From DASUAS01 sp963750045 (GTDB lineage: Bacteria > Actinomycetota > Acidimicrobiia > IMCC26256 > DASPTH01): a stretch of DNA of 64,000 nucleotides. Shown here piece by piece: positions 44,879 through 55,108 of the stretch. The notes below the pieces were generated by a model, which did no database searches, was not told the origin of the DNA, and saw only the letters and a program-made list of their open reading frames with translations. Numbering within the stretch: position 1 is the stretch's first letter; the number at the start of each line of letters is the position of its first letter. The stretch is from the NCBI GenBank assembly GCA_963750045.1, contig CAVVPD010000007.1, forward strand, positions 434,001 through 498,000, read 5' to 3'. The position numbers and the translations under genes were made by a program.

Positions 44879-46068
44879 CAGCCGTCACCTCCGGCGTCGC
44901 CGTGCCCGACGTACGTGCGCGGCACGCGGGCACCGATGCCGGTCACGATCTCGTAGGAGATGGTGCCCAGGCGCTCGGCCCATTCGACCGCGGTGATCTC
45001 CTCGTCGCCCTGGCGGCCGATGAGCACCACCTCGTCGTCGGGCTCGGCGGGGGTGTCACCGAGATCGATCAGCAGCTGGTCCATGGTGACGACCCCGGCG
45101 ATGGGCCGGCGGCGACCACCGACCAGGACCTCACCCCCGACGAGGCCCAGGTTGCGCGGCACCCCGTCGGCGTACCCGGCGGGCACGGTGGCGATACGGC
45201 CGGGAGGGCCGACCTCCGCCCGCAGTCCGTACGACACGCGCGTCCCCGGCGCCAGCGTCTTCACCATGGTGATGCGTGCGCGCAGCGAGAGGGCGGGGCG
45301 CAGCGTGATCCCGGCGTGGCCTTCGAGCGCGGGCGCGGGCGGGAGCCCGTAGGTCGCGATGCCGACGCGAACGAGGTCGTGGCGCGCCCGGGCGCGGTGA
45401 GCAGCCCCGCCGAGTTCGCGGCGTGCACGATCGGCGGCCGCAGGCCGCGTGCCTCCAGGGCCGCGAGCACCGCGTCGAAGCGCGCCAGCTGCGCCGCGGT
45501 GTAGCCGTCGTCGGGCTCGTCGGCGACCGCGAGATGGGTGCACACCCCGGCGAGCTCGAGCTCGTCACGGGAGCCGACCCGACCCGCGAGCGCGATCGCG
45601 TCGTCGGTGGCGCAACCCACCCGGTGCATCCCGGTGTCGACCTTCAGGTGCACCGCGAGCGGGGCCACGCGGCCGGCGTCGGCCACGGCCTTCGCCAGGG
45701 CGTCGATCCCCGGTTCCGTGTAGACGACCGGCGTGAGGTCGTGAGCGACGACCGCGTCGGCGACGCGCGGTGCCGGTTCCGAGAGCAGCATGATCGGCGC
45801 GTCGATGCCCGCCGAACGGAGCTGGATCCCCTCCTGGACGCGGGCGACGCCCAGCCACGTCGCCCCCGCACCGAGAGCGGCCCGGGCGACGGGCACCGCA
45901 CCGTGGCCGTACCCGTTGGCCTTCACCACCGCGAGGAACGCCGCCGGCCAGCGCGAACTCGCTCAAGGCGGCCACGTTGGCCTGGATCGCGTCGAGGTCG
46001 ATCTGGCTCCACACCGCGCGCTCTTCTGCGTTCGTTCCCACGTCGATCTCCGTTGCGGGCCCGCTCAC
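44878..46068 (-). CDS. alr: alanine racemase (two apparent frameshifts)
   Basis: About 397 residues of the PLP-dependent alanine racemase that supplies D-alanine for peptidoglycan. Pieces in alternating frames read WSQIDLDAIQANVAALSEF, then VKANGYGHGAVPVARAALGA with the PLP lysine, GVCTHLAVADEPDDGYTAAQ, VRVGIATYGLPPAPALEG, LRARITMVKTLAPGTRVSYG, and TVPAGYADGVPRNLG. The second catalytic residue, a tyrosine, is in VSYGLRAEVG. Frame changes lie near 45950 and 45395 and are probably errors. It starts with GTG at 46068, overlapping the nnrD stop. Confidence 0.88.
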
Positions 46069-47588
46069 CGTGTCGCGCTCCGATCCCCCGCGTCCCGACC
46101 GTCGGCCGCCAACTCCTGCAGCGTACGCGGCAGCGCGCCGATCAGATCGCCCGCCACCAGGCCGGGGCCGTCGGTCGCGAGCAAGCGGTCCGCGGTCCGT
46201 CCGTGCACCCACGCGGCTGCGGCAGCGGCGGTGAACGCGTCGGCGCCCCGGGCCAGGAACCCGGCGACGATCCCGGTGAGCACGTCGCCGCTCCCTGCGG
46301 TCGCGAGCTCGGCGCCGCCGGTCGGGTTCAGCGCTACCGGACCAAGGCCCGAGCCGGTCGAGGGCGCGGCGATCACCGTGCCCGGGCCCTTCAGCACGAC
46401 GACCCCACCCGACCGGTCGGCCAGCGCCCGAGCCGCCGCGACGCGATCCGCACCCACCGCCTCACCCATCAGCCGTTGGTACTCGCCGGCGTGGGGGGTC
46501 AGCACGACCGGCGCACCGAGCGTGTGCCGGGCGCGCAACGGGCCAAAGTCACCCTCGAGCGCGTTGAGGCCGTCGGCGTCGAGGACCAGCGGGATCCGCG
46601 CCTCGGCCACCAGCGCACGGACGACGCGACCGACCTCCGGATCGGCGCCGAGTCCCGGGCCCACCGCCAACGCCCGGAAGCGGCCGATGTCGCTGAGCAC
46701 GTTCTCGGCCGCGTCGGCGGCGAGGAACCCGTCGGGTCCCGCCGGGAGGGCACGGGTGATCACCTCGCTCCCCGAAGCGGCGCGCGCCGCCGCTGCGCCG
46801 GGGAGCTCGCACCACACGATGCCCACGCCGGCGCGCATCGCCGCGTGGCTCACGAACATCGGCGCGCCGGTCATCCCGCCGGACCCGCCGACGACCATCA
46901 CCGCGGTTTGCCACTTGTGGGCGTCGGGCGCGGGCCGCGGCAACCACACCCGGACGTCGTCCACGCCGACCAGCCCGGCCGGTGCAACGGCACCGTCCGG
47001 ATCGCCGGGCGGGCCGTCCACGTCGATCCCGATGTCGGCGACGACGACCTCGCCCGCGTGCGCGCGTCCGGGCTGGAACACCAGCCCGGGCTTGCGAGCC
47101 GCGAACGTCACCGTCCGGCTCGCGCGCACCGCGGGGCCGGAGATCAGCCCGGTCAGCCCGTCGACCCCGGACGGGATGTCGACCGCGACCGTCATGCCAC
47201 CCCACGTGCGCAACCGCGCCGCGACCCATGCCGCATCGCCTTCGAGGGCGCCACGGAAGCCGGTGCCGTACATCGCGTCGACCGCGACGTCGGCGGCGCC
47301 GAGCGCGCGGTCGAACCGGGCACGGTCGACGCCGTCCCCCAGCTCGAAGACACGGGTCCGCACCCCCCACCGGGCCAGACAGCGCGCGGTGACCAACCCG
47401 TCGCCACCGTTGTTGCCCTTGCCGCACACGACGACGGCGTGACGTCCGTACGTGCCGTGGAGCGCCCGCCGCACGTCCCACGCGACCGCCCGCCCGGCGC
47501 GGTCCATCAGCACCTCGACCGGCGTACCCGCGGCAATGGTCCGGCGATCGGCTGCGGCCATGGCTTCGGGCGTGAGGACGGGTTCCAC
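46065..47588 (-). CDS. nnrD: bifunctional NAD(P)H-hydrate repair enzyme (epimerase and dehydratase)
   Basis: About 507 residues combining NnrE epimerase and NnrD dehydratase, which repair damaged NAD(P)H hydrates. The GTG at 47588 gives VEPVLTPEAMAAADRRTIAA. The epimerase half has VVVCGKGNNGGDGLVTARCL and VAVDIPSGVDGLTGLISG. The dehydratase half has AVGPGLGADPEVGRVV, LVLDADGLNALEGDFGPLRA, PVVLTPHAGEYQRLMG and TAGSGDVLTGIVAGFLARG. The length and order fit the fused bacterial form. It sits between acpS and alr in a run of essential cell-envelope genes, as is usual. Confidence 0.93.
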   Translation of the reverse strand: MEPVLTPEAMAAADRRTIAAGTPVEVLMDRAGRAVAWDVRRALHGTYGRHAVVVCGKGNNGGDGLVTARCLARWGVRTRVFELGDGVDRARFDRALGAADVAVDAMYGTGFRGALEGDAAWVAARLRTWGGMTVAVDIPSGVDGLTGLISGPAVRASRTVTFAARKPGLVFQPGRAHAGEVVVADIGIDVDGPPGDPDGAVAPAGLVGVDDVRVWLPRPAPDAHKWQTAVMVVGGSGGMTGAPMFVSHAAMRAGVGIVWCELPGAAAARAASGSEVITRALPAGPDGFLAADAAENVLSDIGRFRALAVGPGLGADPEVGRVVRALVAEARIPLVLDADGLNALEGDFGPLRARHTLGAPVVLTPHAGEYQRLMGEAVGADRVAAARALADRSGGVVVLKGPGTVIAAPSTGSGLGPVALNPTGGAELATAGSGDVLTGIVAGFLARGADAFTAAAAAAWVHGRTADRLLATDGPGLVAGDLIGALPRTLQELAADGRDAGDRSATR

Positions 47589-47598
47589 GGCCGGTGCC

Positions 47599-48015
47599 TC
47601 AGCCGAGCGCCAGCACGACGGCCACCGCGGTGGACTCCGTGTGGCTGAGCGAGACCTGCCACGCGGTGACGCCGCGTTCGGCGGCGAGGGCGGCGGCCGC
47701 ACCGCGCAGCGCGAGGCCGGGCGCGCCGCTCTCCTCGCGCACGACCTCGACCTCGTGGAAGCCGAACGCGCCGAGGCCGGCGCCGAGCGCCTTCATCACG
47801 GCCTCCTTGGCGCCGAAGCGCGCGGCCAGGCTCTTCACCGGATCGTGCTGGCCGGAGGCGTACTCCTGCTCCCCCTCGGTGAAGAGCCGGTCCGAGAGCG
47901 TCACCCGTCGCGCCAGCGCCAGGCGGAACCGCTCGACCTCCACCAGATCCGTGCCCAGCCCCCGCACCCCGAGCGGCGCGGGGCGGTCGGAGGGAGTCGC
48001 GCCGGGGTCGGTCAT
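47599..48015 (-). CDS. acpS: holo-[acyl-carrier-protein] synthase
   Basis: About 138 residues, AcpS-type phosphopantetheinyl transferase that activates acyl carrier protein. Signatures are RGLGTDLVEVERFR with the metal-binding Asp, RFGAKEAVMKALG with the Glu-Lys pair, and WQVSLSHTESTAVAVVLA. The ATG at 48015 gives the start TDPGATPSDRPAPLGV, adding about 15 residues before the core. The gene lies one base after the stop of the GlmS-like gene (TGACATG). The order GlmS-like, acpS, nnrD, alr, tsaE is common in actinomycetes. Confidence 0.92.
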   Translation of the reverse strand: MTDPGATPSDRPAPLGVRGLGTDLVEVERFRLALARRVTLSDRLFTEGEQEYASGQHDPVKSLAARFGAKEAVMKALGAGLGAFGFHEVEVVREESGAPGLALRGAAAALAAERGVTAWQVSLSHTESTAVAVVLALG

Positions 48016-48016
48016 G

Positions 48017-51000
48017 TCAGCGCCAGCGATCGGCCAACACGTAGACCGGCTCGGTGAGCAGATCGACGAGATCCACCGACGCGAGCAGCGCATCGTCGAA
48101 GGTCAGCGTGGTCTCGGTGACCGCGTCGCGCAACGCGCCGTAGCGACCCTGGTAGCCCTGCAACACCGTCGCGCGCGACTTCTGCCGGGAGGCGAGGCAC
48201 GAAGCGCGCGTGGAGGAGGGTCAGGCCGACGGTCTCGTTGTCCTTCACCTCGGGCACGATGATCATGGTGCGCTGGTCACGCCGGCCGCGTGCGACGGTG
48301 ACCTCGCGCTGCGTCGCGACACGGCGCTTGGTGCCCACGAGCCGCGGGTCGTCGTCGGTGCGCGACCGCAGGTCGACCGAGATACCGCCGCGGTCGACGA
48401 CGTGGATCGTCGCCTTGTCGGCTTCGAGGTCGCCCTCGATCCGGTACCGGGTGAACCCCACGACCTGGCCAACGGCCGGGTCGAGCGCGACGAGGGTGCG
48501 CAACGACCGGTAGCTGAGGGCGTCGCGGACGCGCCGGCCGCGAGCACCTCGCGCGCGAGCGCGACCTGCAGCAGCTCCTCGTCGGAACGGGAGATCCCCA
48601 CGGTGACCGTCTTCGCCTGGTGCTTGATGGCGTCGACCGGCCGGGTGAGCTCCTCGATCCCCTTGGTCAACGCCGCGGTGAGGTCCTCGATGACCCGGCT
48701 CGGCGTCCCCACCACACCGTGCTCCACCTGGTACACGTCGAGTGGCATGATCCCCGTGGCGTAGCGCAACAACGACACGACGCGCACCGCCGTGCCGGCC
48801 TCGAGGTGGCCGTCGTACTGACCCGCGCGCACACCGCCGAGGAACGTCGACGCCGGGCCCTCGATCTCCGGCGCCAGCTCCGCGAGGAGATCGGCGCCGG
48901 GCACCGCGGCCGACACGGTCGCCTGGATCGCCGCGCGGGACTCGCGCAGCGGGCGGGCCGAGGCGTCGATCGCCAGCGCCGCCTCGTATGCGAACAGGTG
49001 GCCGGCCATCGCCGACAACACGAACACGACGTCGCGGTGCACGACCGGCACCGCGATGGTCTCGAGTGCGGCACCGAACCGGTGCTCCCCGACGTTGGCG
49101 ATCACGATCGGCAGCGGCGCGGTGGGCGCGGTAGATCGCGATCTCCTTCGCGACGTCGTCCGCGTTGGATCCCTCCAGCCCGGCCGCGCATACGAGGATC
49201 AGCGGCTCGGCGGAGAGGTCGATGTGCTTCTTGTCCTCGGTGGCGTCGAACGAGATCGACTTGTAACAGAGCTCCGATGCCTTCACCCGGACTTCGGCGG
49301 CGGCGATGCGGTTCAACCCGTTGCCCACGACGGCCCAGTAGCGGCGGGACAGCGCGTGGCGATGAGCGACCTCGCCGATCGAGTCCTGCAGCTCCAACAC
49401 GCCGAGCATGGCCTTCGGGAGCGAGCGCAGCGCGTCGAGGAGATGGTGCACGGTGACCGGGTCGAGCGCGGTGACCTCCCCGGCGATGGCGATCGCGAGC
49501 AGGTAGCCGGCGGCGATCTGGGCGTAGAAGGCCTTGGTCGACGGGACCGCCATCTCGACGTCGCGGCCGTCGGACGTGTAGAGCACGCCGTCGGACTTGT
49601 CGACGAGATCGCTGTTTCGCCGGTTGACGATCGACACGACCGCGGCACCCCGTGCCCGCGCCAGATCCGACGTGCGGTTGGTGTCGGTGGTGGTACCGCT
49701 CTGGCTGATGGCGATCACCAACGTGTCCGACATGTCGTCGCGCAACTCGAACCCCGACAGCTCGGTGGCGAGGAGCGCCTGGGACCGCAGCTCGGCGTCG
49801 GCGAGGCGACGCAACACCGTCGCGAGGCTCTGGCCCGCGATGGCCGCGGTGCCCTGGCCGATGACGATCACACGACGGACACGGCCGGCGCGCAGATCCG
49901 CTCGCAGCGAGTCGGGGAGGGCGTCGGCGCCGAGCGCGACCGTGAAGCGACCATCGCGTTCGACCACCTTGCCGCGCAGCGTCTTGCGGAACGACGCCGG
50001 CGCCTCAGAGATCTCCTTCAGGAGGAAGTGCGGGTACTCGCCCCGGTCGATGTCGCGGGTGGTGATCTCCGCGTGCGACAGCTCCTCGGCATCGACGGGC
50101 AACGGCGTGCCGTCGAACGCGAAGCGGCGCACGCCCTGGAGCGTGCCGGCACCGCGGGCGTCGAGGATCACGACCTGCCCACGCGTCGCCGACCGCGCGC
50201 TCGGGATCGGCCGGCGTCTCGCCGTCCATCCGGAGGTAGGTGGCGGTCTCCTCCACCAGGCCGTACGGCTCGCTGGCGACGACGAACGCGTCCTCGACCA
50301 TGCCCACGTACAGGGCCTGCCCGCTGCCCCGAAGGGAGAGCAGCAGCTGCTCGGGACTCCTCCCGGTCTGGGCGGCGATGCCCATCGATCCCGCGAGCTC
50401 GGCCACGGTCGTGCGGAAGGCGTCGTCGACCGTCGCGCCGCTCGCGATCCGCCGCGCCACCAGCGCGGGGATCACCTTGGCGTCGGTGGTGATCTCCACC
50501 GGCACCTGGAGGTGCTCGAGCGCCTTGAGATCGGCGTAGTTGTCGACATCGCCGTTGAGCGCGCCGACGACGTAGGGCCGGGCTTCGCCGTCGAGCTCCT
50601 CCTGGTTGAGAGGGTGCGCGTTCGCTTCGGAGATGATGCCGACGCTCGCCCACCGCGTGTGCCCGAGCACCATCACCTCGGCCTCGTCGCCGGCGAGGGC
50701 GAGCCGGAGGAGCTCGTCGGCGCGGATCGCCGCGCGCAACACGGCGGTGTTGTCACCGAGCTCACCGATCTCGGCCGCCGCCTTGTAGACGAAGGCCAGC
50801 TCGGTGCCCAGCGGCCGGACCGAGCCGGAACCGAAGAGCGGATCCGTCGCGCGCGCCGCGACGAGACGGCCGACCGCAGGCTCGCCGAGATCGAGACCGT
50901 GTCCGCGGACCAGGAGATGGAGGCCGGCCGAGTCGCGCCCGCGGACCTCGAGTCGGTCGATCGCCGACAACGCGACCTGCACCGAGAGGTAGGCCTCCAG

Positions 51001-51444
51001 CGCGGCGATCGACGGGTCGGGACCGGCGAGCGCGCCGACCTCGCGGGCGGTCCGCAACCGGTCGCGTCCGACGGCCCACACCGCGTCACGGGCCTGCACC
51101 AGGGCCGCGTTGACCCGTTCGAGCTCGCTCGGTTCGAGCGTGGCGCCCACGCCGCCGTCGAGCTCCGCCTCCAGCGCGTCGAGCCCGGCCGTGAGCTGCT
51201 CCACCCGGTCACCGATCACGAGCGCCGCCTGCGGGTCGCCGAGCAGCGCCCGGACCCCCGGCACGCCCCGGAGCTCGCGGTCGACCGACTCGACCGCGGC
51301 CGCGGTGGCGCGCAGCCGCTCGGCGAGCGGGGACCCGGGATCGGCGAGGGCGGTCAGCGCGTCGGCCAACCGCTGCACGAGGAGGCCCGAGGCGGGCACG
51401 GCGCGGGTCGCGCGCCGACGCACGACCCCGACGATGCCACACAT
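48017..51444 (-). CDS. oversized GlmS-like protein: glutaminase with insertion, two SIS domains, C-terminal extension (four apparent frameshifts)
   Basis: About 1,140 residues, nearly twice the usual GlmS length of about 610. It begins MCGIVGVV, the catalytic cysteine of class II glutaminases, but RGRDSAGLHL comes only at residues 168-177 because about 115 helical residues are inserted. HTRWASVG (262-269) and EANAHPLN then complete the glutaminase. The first SIS domain has ISQSGTTTDTNRTSDL and MAVPSTKAFYAQIAAG. The second has VKASELCYKSISFDAT. A C-terminal part of about 350 residues follows, with RYRIEGDLEADKATIHVV and RRDQRTMIIVPEVKDNETVG, and ends LTEPVYVLADRWR. Frame changes are near 50175, 49110, 48545 and 48200. 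Position next to glmM supports glucosamine-6-phosphate synthesis; the activity is inferred. Confidence 0.75.
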
Positions 51445-51455
51445 GAGAGGAAAGG

Positions 51456-52811
51456 TTAGAGGGGACCGGGAGCGGATCGCGACGCAGCGTGCTCGACCAG
51501 CTCCACCAAGCGGTCGGCCACCTCCGCAGCCGTGTCGGCGTCGACCGACTCCACCATCACCCGCACGAGGGGCTCGGTGCCGGACGGGCGGACCAGCACC
51601 CGGCCGTCGTCACCCAGGTCGGCGTCGACGTCGCGTACCCGACTCCAGAACGCGGCGTCGCCGTTGAGCGTGGCGCCGTCGACGGCGACGTTGCGGAGCA
51701 CCTGCGGCACCGCGGTCATGACCGCTGCCAGCTCCGAGAGGGTGCGGCCGCGTCGCGCCATCGTGTCGAGCAGGAAGATGCCGGTGAGCGTGCCGTCACC
51801 GGTGGTGGCGTGGTCGGCGAAGATCACGTGCCCCGACTGCTCACCGCCGAGCGCCAGGTTGCGCTGCTCGAGCTCGTCGAGCACGTTGCGGTCACCGACC
51901 GGGGTCTCGAGCAGGTGGATGCCGTAGGGCTCGAGCGCGCGTCGCAAGCCCAGGTTCGACATCACCGTGGCCACGACGGCGTCGCCCCGGAGCAGCTTGC
52001 GATCGTGGAGGTCGAGCGCGGCGATCGCGAGGATCTGGTCGCCGTTCACGAGCTCCCCGCGTTCGTCGACCGCGATGACCCGGTCTGCGTCGCCATCGAA
52101 CGCGAGACCCGCGTTCGCCCGCGAGGCCATCACCGCATCCTGGAGGTCGCCCGGGTGGGTCGAGCCGCAGTTCGCGTTGATGTTCACCCCGTCGGGCGAT
52201 GCGTTGAGCACGTCGACCGTGACGCCGAGCGAGCGGAGCGCGGTCGGCGCGGCTCGGAACGCGGCGCCGTTGCCACAGTCGAGCACCACATGCAACCCGG
52301 TGAGATGGCGACCCTGCAGGGCGTCGACGAGGGAGGCGACGTAGTCGTCGAGCGCGCTGCGGTGCTCGCTCGACACACCCACCCCGTCGCCGTCGGGACC
52401 GGGCTCGGGTTGGGTCACCGCCAACTCGCGCAGTTCGTGCTCGATCTGCAGCTCCACCGCTTCGGGGATCTTGCGGCCGCCGGGCGCGAGCAGCTTGATG
52501 CCGTTGTCGGCGAAGGGGTTGTGGCTGGCGGAGATCACGACACCCGGCGCACCGCGCTCTCGGGCGAGAGACGCGACCCCGGGTGTCGGGAGCACACCGA
52601 CGAGCACGACGTCGGCGCCTTCGGCACAGATGCCGGCGACGAGCGCCGCTTCGAGCATCGGACCCGAGCGGCGCGTGTCGCGACCGACGACGAACGGTTG
52701 GTCGTGACCGAGGACCCGGACCGCGGCGCGACCGAGCGCCGTGACCAGCTCGGAGGTGAGCTCCCGGTTGGCGACGCCGCGCACCCCGTCGGTGCCGAAA
52801 CGCAGCGTCAT
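51456..52811 (-). CDS. glmM: phosphoglucosamine mutase
   Basis: Protein of 451 residues, converting glucosamine 6-phosphate to glucosamine 1-phosphate for UDP-GlcNAc synthesis. It starts TLRFGTDGVRGVANRELTSE. The active serine is in GVVISASHNPFADNGIKL. The magnesium-binding loop reads AFDGDADRVIAVDERGELVN, and the sugar-binding loop is GGEQSGHVIFADHATTGDGT. RPSGTEPLVRVMVES holds the phosphate-binding site. All motifs are intact. It lies 11 bases upstream of the GlmS-like gene and is probably co-transcribed, as expected for consecutive steps. Confidence 0.96.
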   Translation of the reverse strand: MTLRFGTDGVRGVANRELTSELVTALGRAAVRVLGHDQPFVVGRDTRRSGPMLEAALVAGICAEGADVVLVGVLPTPGVASLARERGAPGVVISASHNPFADNGIKLLAPGGRKIPEAVELQIEHELRELAVTQPEPGPDGDGVGVSSEHRSALDDYVASLVDALQGRHLTGLHVVLDCGNGAAFRAAPTALRSLGVTVDVLNASPDGVNINANCGSTHPGDLQDAVMASRANAGLAFDGDADRVIAVDERGELVNGDQILAIAALDLHDRKLLRGDAVVATVMSNLGLRRALEPYGIHLLETPVGDRNVLDELEQRNLALGGEQSGHVIFADHATTGDGTLTGIFLLDTMARRGRTLSELAAVMTAVPQVLRNVAVDGATLNGDAAFWSRVRDVDADLGDDGRVLVRPSGTEPLVRVMVESVDADTAAEVADRLVELVEHAASRSAPGPL

Positions 52812-52833
52812 CGGATCGAGCCCCGCGCGCGCC

Positions 52834-53229
52834 TCAGCGCTTCGAGTACTGCGGCGCCTTGCGGGCCTTCTTGAGCCCGTACTTGCGCCGCTCCTTCTCG
52901 CGCGCGTCGCGAGTGAGGAGTCCCGCCTTCTTCAAGCCCGGACGCGCTTCCTCGTCGAGCGCGATGAGCGCCCGCGCGATGCCCAGGCGCAGCGCCCCGG
53001 CCTGCCCGCTCACGCCACCCCCGTCGAGGGTGGCGTCGACGTCGTAGACCTCGGCGGTCTGTGTGAGGCGCAGCGGTTCGAGCGCGACGACGCGGTGGGT
53101 CAGGATCGGGAAGTACTGCTCGAACGGGCGGCCGTTGACGATGATCACGCCGGAACCGGGACGCAGCCGAACCCGGGCGACGGCTTCTTTGCGCCGGCCG
53201 GTGCTCTGGATGAGGGGCTTGGACACCAA
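52834..53229 (-). CDS. rpsI: 30S ribosomal protein S9
   Basis: Protein of 131 residues. It contains the S9 signatures TGRRKEAVARVRLRPGSG, GGGVSGQAGALRLGIARALI, and the C-terminal KARKAPQYSKR, which ends in the conserved Lys-Arg that reaches the P-site tRNA. The gene follows rplM by 12 bases, the classic L13-S9 pair, and is followed by glmM. The N-terminal SKPLIQSTGRRKEAVARV is normal for an actinobacterial S9. Confidence 0.97.
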   Translation of the reverse strand: MVSKPLIQSTGRRKEAVARVRLRPGSGVIIVNGRPFEQYFPILTHRVVALEPLRLTQTAEVYDVDATLDGGGVSGQAGALRLGIARALIALDEEARPGLKKAGLLTRDAREKERRKYGLKKARKAPQYSKR

Positions 53230-53241
53230 ATGCTCCTTGAC

Positions 53242-53682
53242 CTAGCGCTTCGACGCGAGGACGCGCGGCTGCGGCTGCTGGGCCGCGTGGGGGTGGGTGG
53301 GGCCGTCGTAGATCCGCAGCTTGCGGATCTGGGCCCGACCGAGGCGGTTCTTCGGGAGCATGCCGCGGATGGCGAGACGCACCACGCGCTCCGGCTTGCG
53401 GCCGAGCAGGTGCTCGAGTGACTCGGAGGTCAGCCCGCCCGGGTACCCCGAGTGACGGTGGTAGCGCTTGTCGGCGAGCTTGCGGGCGCTGATGTCGAGC
53501 TTGGCCGCGTTGATCACGATCACGTGGTCACCGGTGTCGACGTGGGGGGCGTAGATCGGCTTGTGCTTGCCGCGCAGCAGCGTGGCGGCCTCGGTGGCCA
53601 CCTTGCCGAGCACCTGGCCCTCGGCGTCGATGACGTGCCAGGCGCGCTGGATGTCGGCGGGTTTCGGCGTGAACGTGCGCAA
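53242..53682 (-). CDS. rplM: 50S ribosomal protein L13
   Basis: About 146 residues. It starts at a TTG (53682): LRTFTPKPADIQRAWHVIDA, with a gagga ribosome site seven bases upstream. The family motifs VLGKVATEAATLLRGKHKPI, HVIVINAAKLDISARKLADK, YHRHSGYPGGLTSESLEHLL and LAIRGMLPKNRLGR are present. Longer in-frame starts upstream give sequence unlike L13. The first gene of the rplM-rpsI unit is preceded by a promoter-like element at 53744-53773. Confidence 0.95.
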   Translation of the reverse strand: MRTFTPKPADIQRAWHVIDAEGQVLGKVATEAATLLRGKHKPIYAPHVDTGDHVIVINAAKLDISARKLADKRYHRHSGYPGGLTSESLEHLLGRKPERVVRLAIRGMLPKNRLGRAQIRKLRIYDGPTHPHAAQQPQPRVLASKR

Positions 53683-53743
53683 CGGATCCTCACGAAATCC
53701 TCGAAGGCGTCGACCGCCATGGCGGCATCGAACGCGAAGGGAC

Positions 53744-53773
53744 AATCTAGTCCCCGGGGTCCCCAGGCAGCAA
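53744..53773 (-). promoter_or_regulatory. putative promoter of rplM-rpsI
   Basis: On the minus strand TTGCTG (53768-53773) and TAGATT (53744-53749) are separated by 18 bases, close to a sigma-70-type actinobacterial promoter. The transcript would start about 55 bases before the rplM TTG codon. A 12-base palindrome CCCCGATCGGGG lies just upstream at 53780-53791. Confidence 0.45.
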
Positions 53774-53854
53774 TCGGGACCCCGATCGGGGCTCCTCGGT
53801 ACAGCTCGGGGGGTCTTCGGGCCGATACTGGGAGACGTCGACCCGGAGAAGCCC

Positions 53855-55012
53855 ATGGTCCGAACCCTGCGTCTCCTGGCCGTCAGCGCGATCGTGGCCG
53901 CTGCCGCGGTGGCCTGCGCGGTGCCACCTCCCGGTCCGGGCACGCCCGGGTTGGTGACCACCGACTGGATCACCGGCCGCAGCAAGATCTGGGACCTCGC
54001 CTTCCCCCCGATCCTGGCACCCGCGATCTACACCGAGAACGACTCGGGGACCTTCTACGCCCGGATGAGCGACGCCGAACCGGCCCGGGTGCTCGGCACC
54101 GTCTCCAGCTTCGACGCGACCTTCGACAACACGGGCGAGGGCGGCCTCATGGGCGTGGCCTTCGATCCGGGGTACAACGGCGGTTCCGACCGGCGCGTGT
54201 ACGCGTGCTACTCGACGGCATCCGACAACCGGGTGGTGCGCTTCGACCTCGACATGCTCGCGGCGCCCGGCACCCGGATCACGGGCTGGTCGCCGATCGT
54301 CACCGGCCTCCCCCATGCCTCGTTCCACGACGGTTGCCGGGTCCGCTTCCAGCCCGGCACCGGCGCGTTGTTCGTGAGCACCGGCGACGCGGCCACCGCG
54401 ACCGCTCCGCAGTCGACGGGCGTGCTCGGCGGCAAGATCCTGCGGATCGACACCAACGGCGCCCCTTGGGCGGGGAACGCCTCGGGGGCCCGCTGGTACA
54501 CCCGGGGGCATCGCAACCCGCAGGGCATCGCGTTCCGCCCGGGTACCAACGACCCGTTCTCGATCGAGCACGGCCCGGACGTCAACGACGAGGTCAACCG
54601 CCTCGTCAACGGGGCGAACGGGGGTTGGAACCCCGACAACGGCGCCGGGGTCTACGACCAGTCGAAGCCGATGACGGACGCGACCCTCCCCGGCCCGATC
54701 ATGACCGCGGTGTGGTCTTCGGGCGGAGTGACCGTGGCGCCGTCGGGCGGCACCTTCCTCTCCGGGGCCCAGTGGAAGGGCTGGGACGGCGCCCTGGCCG
54801 TGGCGTGCCTGGACGGGAGCCCCGACGTCGGCCAGCGGCTCCTCATCATGAAGCTGAACCCTGCGGGCACCGCGCTGACCGAGGCCCCGACCACCGTGCT
54901 CAACCGCGGCGTGCGCCTGCGCGTGGCGGTCCAGGGCCCCGACGGCAAGCTCTACGTCGTCACCGACGGCCAGGGCGGCGCCGGCACCATCTGGAAGGTC
55001 ACGCCGGTCTGA
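53855..55012 (+). CDS. lipoprotein of the PQQ-dependent sugar dehydrogenase (beta-propeller) type
   Basis: About 385 residues. A lipoprotein signal peptide (RLLAVSAIVAAAAVACAVPP) has its cysteine in the lipobox AVAC. The mature part is a six-bladed beta-propeller like soluble glucose/sorbosone dehydrogenases. It contains GGLMGVAFDPGYNGGSDRRV, HDGCRVRFQPGTGALFVSTG, GKILRIDTNGAPW, GHRNPQGIAFRPGTNDPFSI, EHGPDVNDEVNRLVNGANGG and GWNPDNGAG. The His-Asp and Arg-Asn-Pro-Gln blocks match the PQQ and calcium-binding region. A ggagaag site precedes the ATG at 53855. It probably oxidises sugars at the cell surface; the cofactor is inferred. Confidence 0.87.
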   Translation: MVRTLRLLAVSAIVAAAAVACAVPPPGPGTPGLVTTDWITGRSKIWDLAFPPILAPAIYTENDSGTFYARMSDAEPARVLGTVSSFDATFDNTGEGGLMGVAFDPGYNGGSDRRVYACYSTASDNRVVRFDLDMLAAPGTRITGWSPIVTGLPHASFHDGCRVRFQPGTGALFVSTGDAATATAPQSTGVLGGKILRIDTNGAPWAGNASGARWYTRGHRNPQGIAFRPGTNDPFSIEHGPDVNDEVNRLVNGANGGWNPDNGAGVYDQSKPMTDATLPGPIMTAVWSSGGVTVAPSGGTFLSGAQWKGWDGALAVACLDGSPDVGQRLLIMKLNPAGTALTEAPTTVLNRGVRLRVAVQGPDGKLYVVTDGQGGAGTIWKVTPV

Positions 55013-55108
55013 TCGGTCGACTCCGCTGCGCGCACGGTGACGAGCGGACGGGCACCAGGCCGGCTCCGCTCGGTCTCCTCTCCCCAAGACCTCGGTAGCC
55101 TGAGCCGC

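Noticed and set aside
53780..53791. CCCCGATCGGGG palindrome as an operator for rplM
   Set aside because: A 12-bp palindrome is not rare in DNA of this composition, and no second half-site or known regulator supports it.
53561..53854. An N-terminal extension of the sugar-dehydrogenase-like protein
   Set aside because: The extension overlaps rplM on the other strand, and the ATG at 53855 has a ribosome site followed by a proper lipoprotein signal.
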